Position numbers and translations under genes: made by a program. Positions 7,375 through 14,041 of a stretch of 14,041 bases of DNA are shown one piece after another. Every line of letters starts with the position of its first letter. The first letter of the stretch is position 1. The stretch comes from Isotricha intestinalis (Eukaryota > Ciliophora > Litostomatea > Vestibuliferida > Isotrichidae). Location: the NCBI GenBank assembly GCA_023807065.1, contig JAJJLU010004368.1:1-14041 (forward strand), written 5' to 3'. The notes beneath the pieces are model-generated. The model was not told the DNA's origin, ran no database searches, and worked only from the letters and a program-made list of their open reading frames with translations.

Positions 7375-8889
7375 TTATTTTATTTCTGGTAAATTATTTC
7401 TACATATTGGACATTCTTTTTTTTGGTTCATCCAATTTGATAAACATTCAATATGAAAATAATGATTACAAGGTGTTTGATAAATATAAATTTTATTTCT
7501 TAAAAAACAGAAATTTCTTTTTAAAGTATAAGGAATATATTCATTTGAAATTAAAGGATTTAAACATATACTACATTGAAATTTATTAAAATCAGGATTA
7601 TTTTTTATTAATTTTAATACATTTCTTTTATATTCATAATAATTTTTTCTTAATTTTTTAGGTATAATACAATCACCACTTATTCTTTCTTGAAAATATA
7701 ATATTAAAAACTGATAACCATGAAAAACTAAAATTGAAGAACAAAAGAAATAATTTGTTTTTGAATTAAAAGAATTATTTTTAAAACCTTTTAAATATAA
7801 AGGAATAAATAATCTATTAATAAAAAGAGATAATTGAAATTTTTTTGGAATTGAATTTGTCTTTTCATTAAAAGATATATTATGTATTATTTGAGGAATA
7901 AATGTTGAATATAAGAATATTAAAATAAAGATTGGATATATTAATAGAAATTGTAATAGAATAAAAAAAGTAATAATGCAAGTGAAACTTATTATAATAA
8001 ACTTTTTATAACTTTTTTCTCTTGGATTAAAAGAAAAATAAAATAAAACTCCTTCAAAAAAAATAATCATAAAAAAATATAAAATCGGAACCGAAAAAAA
8101 TCGATTAGCATTAATATATTCATTTAAATTAACAGAAGCAATAATTAAAGTTATTAATATATTATAAATAATATCAAAGCCAATTAAAGTAGAAGAAAAG
8201 TTATTAAAATATAAAGGATTTTCTCTATGTCTACTTCTAATAACATAATAAATAGTTAAGAAATGATAAACATTAATTAAAGAAATAAAAAATAAAATAT
8301 AATTTTTAGGGTGAACTTCATTTTTATTATAATATCTTGAAGATCCTGTAAAGTTAATAAATAAATTTAATTGTTTTGCTTTTACTTTTCCATATAAAAA
8401 ATTATAAGATGTAAATAAATTATTTGATGTAAATAAAATATCTAATTCGTTTAAATCTTCATATATTTCTTTTTTTAATTGAAATAATTTAAATACTTTA
8501 AATAAAGTTTTATTGACATAATTATTTTTTAATTTAAAAAAATCAATTCTATTATTATCATCTGGAAAAAATATATTTAAATCATTTGAGTTATTTTGTT
8601 TATTTATATTATAATTCAATGTTATCATTAACCAATTTTCTTGATATTCTTCATCATATAATTTTAAAATTAAAGAGAGATATTTATAATTATATTTAAT
8701 TTTAAGAAAAAAAACTCCTTTTTTCTTTTTAAAATCTTTTAATATTTCAGTCTTATATTCTTTATTATTTGAAATATTATAATCCCAAAATCCTTTATAA
8801 ATTTTTTCATTTAAAAATAAATCTAATTGTTTTGTAATTTCTTGATTGTAGATGATTTTAAATAGTAAAAATAAAACTAATTTCCACAT
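7375..8889 (-). CDS. Tul1/FLY-like multi-pass RING-H2 E3 ubiquitin ligase
   Basis: The 504-residue protein has a signal peptide (about 1-15), a lumenal region (about 16-195) with G-F-W-D-Y at 33-37, six or seven hydrophobic helices between about 196 and 400, and a C-terminal cytosolic RING-H2. The zinc ligands are C439, C442, C474, H476, H479, C482, C493 and C496 (C3H2C3), with a 31-residue loop between the second and third. The end (TPCNHYFHIECLSNWMNQK, then CPICRNNLP) closely matches yeast Tul1 and plant FLY proteins, as does F-I-P-Q-I-I-H-N at 330-337 within the membrane region. In fungi Tul1 is the catalytic subunit of the Dsc complex, which ubiquitinates membrane proteins in the Golgi/endosomes; the same role is inferred here. 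The protein is shorter than yeast Tul1 (about 750 residues), mostly in the lumenal part. Partner subunits are not in the window. A plain RING-H2 membrane E3 is the alternative. Confidence 0.87.
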   Translation of the reverse strand: MWKLVLFLLFKIIYNQEITKQLDLFLNEKIYKGFWDYNISNNKEYKTEILKDFKKKKGVFFLKIKYNYKYLSLILKLYDEEYQENWLMITLNYNINKQNNSNDLNIFFPDDNNRIDFFKLKNNYVNKTLFKVFKLFQLKKEIYEDLNELDILFTSNNLFTSYNFLYGKVKAKQLNLFINFTGSSRYYNKNEVHPKNYILFFISLINVYHFLTIYYVIRSRHRENPLYFNNFSSTLIGFDIIYNILITLIIASVNLNEYINANRFFSVPILYFFMIIFFEGVLFYFSFNPREKSYKKFIIISFTCIITFFILLQFLLIYPIFILIFLYSTFIPQIIHNISFNEKTNSIPKKFQLSLFINRLFIPLYLKGFKNNSFNSKTNYFFCSSILVFHGYQFLILYFQERISGDCIIPKKLRKNYYEYKRNVLKLIKNNPDFNKFQCSICLNPLISNEYIPYTLKRNFCFLRNKIYIYQTPCNHYFHIECLSNWMNQKKECPICRNNLPEIK

Positions 8890-9107
8890 AAAATAATTTA
8901 TTGATTAATAAATAATATTTCATTTAATTTAATATTTTTTTTTAATTATTTCATAGCAAACATTCAAAATAAAATTTTTCTTTTTCTTTTAAGAATTATC
9001 TTCCTTTTAAATAATTATAGTTATTCATTCAAAAAAAACAAAATCATAATTTAACTTTAAAATAAATATTAATTAATTAATATCTAAATAAAAGATAATA
9101 AATAATA
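8890..9107. promoter_or_regulatory. Divergent promoter region between RING E3 and PUF genes
   Basis: This is the longest divergent gap (218 bp). CATTCAAAA occurs twice in direct orientation, at 8961-8969 and 9026-9034. A pyrimidine-rich stretch (about 8975-9010) lies between them. Near the PUF start, TCTAAATAAAAGA resembles the sequence just before the start at 1702 (TCAAATAAAAGA). These are candidate elements only; the base composition makes chance matches common. Confidence 0.45.
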
Positions 9108-10940
9108 ATGTCTGACACAAATTATTCAATAAATGAAACTGAAATGCCAAATCAAATAGAATCAATGTTAAAAGAAATAATATTTGATGAAGAAGAATTA
9201 GAAAATTTAAAAAAAACAGAAAAAAAAAAGTCTTTTGATGCTTTATCAAATAATGAAGATGAAACTTTTGAAAATTCAAATTTTTTTTCTCCTTTTAATT
9301 TCATTGAATTTAATGATAATGATTTATTTAATTCAACTTTAACAGATGAAATATTTAATTCAACAAATAATTCTAATATTGAATTCTTTAGAACTAATGA
9401 AAAAAATAAACCTCAAACTATTATAATGAAAAATCCTTTTACTATTAAAAATAATAATCCTTTTAATTTTTATTTCGATGATAATAATAGACCAAAAAGT
9501 CCTAATTCAACTCATAAATTTTATATGAAAAGAGCTTTAAACGAAATAAATATTATTAATAATATGAATGAAATGAATATTATTAATATTAATAATAATA
9601 ATAATACTATTAATAATTTAATGTTTTTTAATCCTAACATTATTACTGGTCATAATTATAATTTTCCAGAGAATATTAATTTCCAAAATATTCATATTGA
9701 TAATCAACAAAGAAATAATATGAGAAATCATATTAGGAAAAATAGAGGAACTATTATTCATGGAAATAATGATTATCAAAAGTATAAAAATAAACATTTA
9801 ATTCAGAATCATAATTCTCAAATAAGATTTCAAACAATGCAAATTAAAAAATCAAAAAATTTAACTATTCAAATAGAATTATATTTATCAGAATTAGATA
9901 AATATTTACAATTAATAGGATATATTAATTATAATATTTTCAATAATATAAAACAACAATTATGTCATTTAATAAAAACACAGACTGGAAGTAAAATACT
10001 TCAAAATTATTTAAAGAATACTCCCCCTCAAATAATTCATTTATTATATAATGAAATAAATACAAAATTAAATATTCTTTTATTAGATCCTTACGCTAAT
10101 TATTTTTGTTTAAAATTATTTTGTTTTTTAAATGAAAATGATAGGATTTCATTTTTATCTTTAATAGTTAAAAATATATCAATATTTAGTACAAATAAAA
10201 TAGCAACTTATCCAATTCAATATATTGTTACTCATTTAAATTCAAAAATAGAAATGCAAATAATAATTCATCAAATAAATAAAAACTTAATGAAATTAGC
10301 TTTAGATATTTATGGCACTCATGTAATAGAAAAAATATTAATTTCTTTTGATAAAGAATTATGTAATGAAATCTTTAATTTTATTACTGACAATTTTATT
10401 TTTCTTTCTAACCATGTTAATGGATTATGTTTGGTGAAAAAAATATTAATAATACAATATCAAAATAATTCTTATAGTAATCTAAAAGAAATTATTATAA
10501 ATAAATGTTCTGAATTAATAGAAAATCCTTATGGAAATTATGCTTTACAAATTGTAATTGATAATTGGAATAACAATGATTTATTTGATATATTTAAACA
10601 ATTCTTTGGTCATTTAACTGAATTATCTTCTATGAAATATGCTTCGAATGTTATTGAAAGATTCATTGAAAAAAATGAAGAGTTTTTAAATGAATATATT
10701 TTAGAAATTTGTGTTAAAAAAAATACTATTGGAACTTTAATAAAAAATTCTTTTGGAAATTATGTTATTCAAACTGCTTTAAAACATTCCAAAGGAAAAT
10801 TTAAAATTATTCTTATTAATTCTATTGAAAATAATATAAATTTCTTAAATGATAAGAAAATAATTCATAAATGGAAAAATATTATTTCATCAAACTTAAT
10901 TGATGATAATAAGATAAATGCTAATGAAATTAATTTATAA
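9108..10940 (+). CDS. Pumilio/PUF family RNA-binding protein
   Basis: The 610-residue protein has a disordered Asn-rich N-terminus (acidic at about 25-60, two N-P-F tripeptides at 109 and 117) and eight PUF repeats at about 255-595. PUF proteins bind 3' UTRs of target mRNAs and control their decay or translation. The base-contact residues (positions 12, 13, 16 of each repeat) read: R1 S295/K296/Q299, R2 N331/Y332/L335, R3 T367/Y368/Q371, R4 T404/H405/E408, R5 L440/C441/K444, R6 N477/Y478/Q481, R7 S513/N514/E517, R8 N551/Y552/Q555. R6-R8 match the known code for U, G, U (read 3' to 5' in protein order), so binding to UGU is expected. R2-R5 depart from the Pumilio pattern, so specificity after UGU is probably looser or altered. 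The start is the only early Met. Its 3' end faces a Cid1-type nucleotidyltransferase gene. Confidence 0.95.
   Translation: MSDTNYSINETEMPNQIESMLKEIIFDEEELENLKKTEKKKSFDALSNNEDETFENSNFFSPFNFIEFNDNDLFNSTLTDEIFNSTNNSNIEFFRTNEKNKPQTIIMKNPFTIKNNNPFNFYFDDNNRPKSPNSTHKFYMKRALNEINIINNMNEMNIININNNNNTINNLMFFNPNIITGHNYNFPENINFQNIHIDNQQRNNMRNHIRKNRGTIIHGNNDYQKYKNKHLIQNHNSQIRFQTMQIKKSKNLTIQIELYLSELDKYLQLIGYINYNIFNNIKQQLCHLIKTQTGSKILQNYLKNTPPQIIHLLYNEINTKLNILLLDPYANYFCLKLFCFLNENDRISFLSLIVKNISIFSTNKIATYPIQYIVTHLNSKIEMQIIIHQINKNLMKLALDIYGTHVIEKILISFDKELCNEIFNFITDNFIFLSNHVNGLCLVKKILIIQYQNNSYSNLKEIIINKCSELIENPYGNYALQIVIDNWNNNDLFDIFKQFFGHLTELSSMKYASNVIERFIEKNEEFLNEYILEICVKKNTIGTLIKNSFGNYVIQTALKHSKGKFKIILINSIENNINFLNDKKIIHKWKNIISSNLIDDNKINANEINL
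9543..9588 (+). repeat. 27-bp in-frame direct repeat in the PUF N-terminus
   Basis: GAAATAAATATTATTAATA at 9543-9561 recurs at 9570-9588 with one mismatch, a 27-bp (nine-codon) period. The protein reads N-E-I-N-I-I-N-N-M then N-E-M-N-I-I-N-I-N from residue 145, followed by an Asn run. It is probably a slippage or unequal-exchange duplication in a disordered segment. Confidence 0.75.
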
Positions 10941-11367
10941 ATTTATAAATGCCAGTAATAATTATATAGATAAATTTTTTCATACGTTTGATTTTAAGCT
11001 TTTTATTTTTAAATATTTTATTTATTGAGAAAATAGATTATTTGTAATAGGTATAAATCGAGTTTATTATTTAATTTATTTAGAAGTGATAGATAAAATA
11101 ATAACATAGACTCATTTTAATATTTAATATAAATTTGTAGTTTTTGTATTGTAATTTAAATACTCAAAATTTTGTGAATTTTAAGTGAATAATATAAATT
11201 AATAACTTGAATAAATACTTAAATTTTTTTAAATTTAATTTATTATTTCCTTTTTTTATCTTAAAAAATTATTCCATTTATATATTAATAGTAATATCTG
11301 CTTAATTTATAATTATAAAAATAAAATACAAAAAAAGAAACAATTCATTAATAATATAAAACTTAAA
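10941..11367. other. Convergent spacer between PUF and nucleotidyltransferase genes
   Basis: These 427 bp hold the 3' regions of two converging genes. I find no ORF of note and no structured RNA. On the plus strand TGTA occurs at 11043-11046 and three more times within 18 nt at 11136-11153, listed separately. The rest is featureless AT-rich sequence. Confidence 0.5.
11136..11153 (+). promoter_or_regulatory. UGUA cluster, candidate PUF sites 3' of the PUF gene
   Basis: TGTA is present at 11136-11139, 11145-11148 and 11150-11153. The last continues as TGTAATTTA, which fits a loose UGUA-NNN-UA pattern known for some PUF targets. If the PUF mRNA extends about 200 nt past its stop codon, the protein could bind its own 3' UTR. 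The transcript end is unknown, so this is tentative. Confidence 0.25.
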
Positions 11368-12963
11368 TTAATCATTTAAAAAAATATTATTCCCATTTAA
11401 AATATCATTAATTCCTTTTTTCATTTGTTCTTTCATTTGATTATGTTCACTTGATTTTGAATTCATATAAGAACCAGGATTATAAGAATAATCAAACATA
11501 TCAATAAAACAATAAGCACATTTACTTTTTTTAGAAGAATTCATATATTCAATTTTTTCTTTTCTTTCTATTTGTTTCTCACTTGAAATATCAATACAAT
11601 AAATATCTTCTTCAAATAAATAAAGATAAAACATAAAAAACTTAAGAATTAAAATAGAAATATTATCATTATTATCAATTTTGAAATTTAAAAAAGAACT
11701 TTTAGGTTCTATTAAATTCTCTTCTAAAAAATATTCTTTATTACATATTTTAACTTTTTTTAATTTTTCTTCGTTTTTTGATGAAATTATAGGTAAAATA
11801 GGCTTTTCAATTCTTTGTAAAAAATAAATAACTAATAAAGTAAAACAATAAGAAGACAAATAGCCTTGATTATTTCCATTAATTTTTTTTATTTTTGACC
11901 AATTTTTTATTGTATTAACTAATATTAAAGCTCTTGAATCAAATAATAAATACTCTCTTATTAAATTACTATTTAAAATCCCAAAAATATTATTTAAATT
12001 AACTTCTAATTTAATATTATTTATTTTATCATAAATATCAAGTAAGAAAGTCCTTCTTGTTTGAAATACATTAATATTAGTATATTCATTTATATAATTT
12101 TCTTCTAATTTCTTTTTTATTTTTTCTAAAAAACTTTCACTTAAGCTTTCATTATAATTTTCATAGTCTTTCATTATTATTGTTATTTCTAAATCTGAAT
12201 TTTCAGTTTGTGTATATTGAGTTACGCTTCCAAAAGGAATTATTTCTTTAATATCTTTTGACAAAGAATCATCATTTAATATTATTTCTTTAAATTTTTC
12301 AAAAGTAAATCTAAATTCTTTTGTTTTTCTATTATTTGAAAAATTTTCTCTTATTAAATATTCATATTTTTTTAAATTTTTTTTTATTTCTTTATATTGA
12401 GAAAAATCAGTTAAGTCTTTATTTATTTTATTTATATTTAATTTTTTTTCTTGACTTTTAATTTCTAAAATATGTCCTTTAGGAAATTGACCATATTTAA
12501 TTTTATATATTTTTGATTTAAGATAAGATAAATTTTTATTTGCTGTTAAAAAGTCTTCTAATTTAGAAATAAAAAAAATAAACTTTTCATATGAATTCGA
12601 AGTAATATAAATTTGAAGATTACCTTCTGAAAAAAAAGGAGTTATGATTAAATCTTGATTAAAATTAAAATTTAATTTTGTTATTGAATGCTTTTTAATT
12701 TCTTTATTTGTTAATTGAATGATTTCATAATATGAAATTAAAGAATTAAGTAAATTAATTTTTTTAATTTTTGAAAATAACTTTGACAATAAATTGAATA
12801 TTATTTTTAAATCACTAACATATTCATAATCTAATTTTAAGCAAACTTTAAAAAATTGATTAATTGAATATTCAATTTGTTCTTTTAAAGATAAATTAGA
12901 TGAAATTAATAATTCTTCTAATTTTTTTTCAAAGGTGATTAATTCATTATCTTCTAAAGACAT
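11368..12963 (-). CDS. Cid1-type non-canonical poly(A)/poly(U) polymerase, catalytic residues altered
   Basis: The 531-residue protein belongs to the family that adds A or U to RNA 3' ends. The nucleotidyltransferase core starts with PFGSVTQYTQTENSDLEI (243-260): the G-S pair is at 245-246, and the first catalytic acidic pair is D257/E259 where the family usually has D-x-D. The third position, normally Asp in a C-D-I-S-F-N-N-type strand, is E320 (L-E-V-N-L-N-N). The following helices match well: N331-S-N-L-I...L-L-F-D-S-R, then V-N-T-I-K-N-W (349-355) and GYLSSYCFTLLVIYFLQ (367-383). The PAP-associated part covers about 435-520, with ILKFFMFYLYLF (440-451), F-I-D-M-F and N-P-G-S (495-498). 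The N-terminal 200 residues are not recognised; no zinc finger is seen. Activity could persist with Glu as metal ligand, or the protein could be a pseudoenzyme. The start is the first Met in the frame. Confidence 0.9.
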   Translation of the reverse strand: MSLEDNELITFEKKLEELLISSNLSLKEQIEYSINQFFKVCLKLDYEYVSDLKIIFNLLSKLFSKIKKINLLNSLISYYEIIQLTNKEIKKHSITKLNFNFNQDLIITPFFSEGNLQIYITSNSYEKFIFFISKLEDFLTANKNLSYLKSKIYKIKYGQFPKGHILEIKSQEKKLNINKINKDLTDFSQYKEIKKNLKKYEYLIRENFSNNRKTKEFRFTFEKFKEIILNDDSLSKDIKEIIPFGSVTQYTQTENSDLEITIIMKDYENYNESLSESFLEKIKKKLEENYINEYTNINVFQTRRTFLLDIYDKINNIKLEVNLNNIFGILNSNLIREYLLFDSRALILVNTIKNWSKIKKINGNNQGYLSSYCFTLLVIYFLQRIEKPILPIISSKNEEKLKKVKICNKEYFLEENLIEPKSSFLNFKIDNNDNISILILKFFMFYLYLFEEDIYCIDISSEKQIERKEKIEYMNSSKKSKCAYCFIDMFDYSYNPGSYMNSKSSEHNQMKEQMKKGINDILNGNNIFLND

Positions 12964-13038
12964 TTTTTTATTAATTAAATAGAAGAAAAATAATTATTTT
13001 CAAATTAAAATTAAGTGAAATATTTTTAAAAATTAAAA
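12964..13038. promoter_or_regulatory. Short divergent promoter region with central palindrome
   Basis: Only 75 bp separate two divergent starts. A perfect 14-bp palindrome, AAAATAATTATTTT (12987-13000), sits close to the midpoint, flanked by G on the left (after one more A) and C on the right. Its position suggests a shared element, but AT-rich DNA forms such palindromes readily. Confidence 0.4.
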
Positions 13039-13734
13039 ATGGAATTTTATAATAAAGAAAATAATTTAAGTTTTTCTCAATCTCCTATTGAAAAAAAAAA
13101 TTCTTTTAATTATTCAAAAATGTTAATTGATACAAATTCAAATAAAAGCTTTATTAATAATAGTAAATTAAATAATATTTCAATATCTGAATTTCAAACT
13201 TATGATAAATCATTTAATAAATTTTTTTCTGATATTTCAAAAAAAAGTGAAAAAGACTTTTTTGAACCTTCTTCTTTTTTATTAAATCAACCTAAAAAGA
13301 AAATTAATTCTAAGTTAAATTTAAAAAATATAAATAATGAAGGAATAAAATTATTGTTTATTAATAATAATATTAAACCTGAGTATTTAAATAAATATTC
13401 AACTGATCCTAAAAAATTAATTGATTTGTATTATAATAAAGAAAAGAATTTAAACGAAAGATATTTTTGTTTAAAAAAAAGAAAAAGTTTATTAAATTCA
13501 GTTAAAAAAAAATTTAGTTCAGTGATATTTTTTTATGATGAAAAAACAAATAAAAAATATTGTTTTCCTTTATTTAAAGATATTGATCTTGGAATAAATA
13601 CTTTATGGGATGATAATTTAAAATATAAATTATGTGATAATGATGTTAATACAAAAAAAGAAATTATTAAAAAAGAATATGATAATAATATGCATTTTTT
13701 AAGTGAAGGAATAAATGATAATCAAAATAAATAA
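13039..13734 (+). CDS. Unknown protein with Asn/Ser-rich N-terminus and compact C-terminal region
   Basis: The 231-residue ORF has the codon and purine bias of the other coding strands and a good A-rich start context. Residues 1-100 are rich in Ser, Asn, Lys and Phe and look disordered. Residues about 100-205 look folded: hydrophobic E-G-I-K-L-L-F-I (101-108), Lys-rich helix-like segments, then S-S-V-I-F-F-Y-D (160-167), CFPLF (175-179) and a Trp at 190. Four Cys are present, but not in a metal-binding pattern. There is no signal peptide or membrane helix. I do not recognise the family. It is divergent from the nucleotidyltransferase (75 bp) and convergent with the membrane protein at the right edge. 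Confidence 0.78.
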   Translation: MEFYNKENNLSFSQSPIEKKNSFNYSKMLIDTNSNKSFINNSKLNNISISEFQTYDKSFNKFFSDISKKSEKDFFEPSSFLLNQPKKKINSKLNLKNINNEGIKLLFINNNIKPEYLNKYSTDPKKLIDLYYNKEKNLNERYFCLKKRKSLLNSVKKKFSSVIFFYDEKTNKKYCFPLFKDIDLGINTLWDDNLKYKLCDNDVNTKKEIIKKEYDNNMHFLSEGINDNQNK

Positions 13735-13841
13735 TAATTTAAAACTAATTAATTTATATAAATAAAAGAATATTTTTTTTTAAATCTTTTTAACTAATAT
13801 CAAAAAAATAAAGGAAAAAAAGAACATTCTTTAAAATTTAT
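13735..13841. other. Short convergent spacer at the right end
   Basis: These 107 bp of AT-rich sequence lie between two converging stop codons. No clear signal is seen beyond A- and T-rich runs that could serve 3' end formation. Confidence 0.45.
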
Positions 13842-14041
13842 TTAAATTTGCTGCATATTATTATAATCAACAGAATCATTTGTATCTTTTTTCATCATTC
13901 TCATAACAAAAATAGTAATAACAATTACTACAAATAAAACAATAATAATAACAATAATTTTGAAAATACCAGATAAATCAACAATATCAGAATCACAATA
14001 TCCTCTTTCAATATAAATTTTAGTACTTTTTTCATTTTCTT
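13842..14041 (-). CDS. Single-pass membrane protein, C-terminal fragment (5' end beyond window)
   Basis: The frame is open from the right edge to a TAA at 13842-13844 (65 residues visible). It shows a short lumenal stretch with one Cys (R-G-Y-C-D), a strongly hydrophobic Ile/Val-rich helix of about 22 residues, then a 20-residue tail starting with basic residues (M-R-M-M-K-K). The basic residues directly after the helix favour a cytosolic C-terminus, that is, type I topology. The tail holds Y-N-N-M close to the end, which fits the Y-x-x-(bulky hydrophobic) sorting signal read by clathrin adaptors. No other ORF explains this stretch. The ectodomain, and so the function, is outside the window. 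Confidence 0.75.
   Translation of the reverse strand, partial: ENEKSTKIYIERGYCDSDIVDLSGIFKIIVIIIVLFVVIVITIFVMRMMKKDTNDSVDYNNMQQI

Noticed and set aside
7407..7589. Plus-strand 60-residue ORF opposite the RING finger
   Set aside because: It overlaps the zinc-ligand codons of the RING-H2 gene on the other strand and has no independent support.
1753..9034. Shared 15-mer CATTCAAAAAAAACA in the secreted-protein gene and upstream of the PUF gene
   Set aside because: One copy is coding sequence after the signal peptide and the other is in a promoter gap. The match is mostly an A run and is best read as chance.
9073..9279. Minus-strand 68-residue hydrophobic ORF across the PUF start
   Set aside because: It is antisense to the acidic and Lys-rich N-terminus of the PUF gene; Leu/Phe-rich shadows are expected there.
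1..14041. CRISPR arrays, insertion sequences, tRNA or rRNA genes
   Set aside because: No spaced direct repeats, transposase, terminal inverted repeats or GC-rich folded RNA segments were seen on either strand.

Overview
This window is a compact, very A+T-rich stretch (roughly four fifths A+T by eye) from a unicellular eukaryote. The proteins are eukaryotic: a BEACH-domain protein of the FAN type, a Pumilio/PUF RNA-binding protein, a Cid1-type nucleotidyltransferase, a Tul1/FLY-like multi-pass RING-H2 ubiquitin ligase and several membrane or secreted proteins. All the genes read without introns in the standard code. TAA ends seven of the eight genes whose ends are visible and TAG ends one. Coding sequence fills about 12.2 of 14.0 kb. 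Codon use is strongly A/T-ending and Asn/Lys/Ile-rich. The lineage cannot be fixed: an intron-poor, AT-rich protist fits, but neither the trichomonad initiator nor a consistent poly(A) motif is present across the genes.

The nine genes lie on strictly alternating strands (-,+,-,+,-,+,-,+,-), so every start faces a start and every end faces an end. From left to right: (1) a membrane protein with two predicted transmembrane helices, 1-1565 minus, cut by the left edge; (2) a secreted or lumenal protein with a poly-Glu hinge, 1702-2943 plus; an 804-bp convergent spacer with no clear gene but traces of eroded coding sequence; (3) a FAN-type BEACH protein, 3748-6486 minus; (4) a basic protein of unknown function, 6497-7288 plus, whose start codon is only 10 bp from that of gene 3; (5) a Tul1-like transmembrane RING-H2 E3, 7375-8889 minus; (6) a PUF protein, 9108-10940 plus; (7) a Cid1-type nucleotidyltransferase, 11368-12963 minus; (8) an unknown protein, 13039-13734 plus; (9) the C-terminal end of a single-pass membrane protein, 13842-14041 minus, cut by the right edge.

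The genes do not form an operon or one pathway. Genes 1, 2, 3, 5 and 9 all concern membranes or the secretory route: membrane protein, secreted protein, BEACH trafficking factor, Golgi/endosomal-type E3 and membrane protein tail. Genes 6 and 7 are two RNA-control proteins arranged tail to tail. A PUF repressor/activator and a tail-adding nucleotidyltransferase can act on the same mRNAs in other eukaryotes, but nothing here proves that they do so in this organism.

The main points of interest are: the BEACH protein ends in a coiled coil where the FAN family has WD40 repeats; the nucleotidyltransferase has Glu at two of its three expected catalytic Asp positions; the PUF protein keeps the canonical code for UGU in repeats 6-8 while repeats 2-5 have diverged; and genes 3 and 4 share almost no space for separate promoters.
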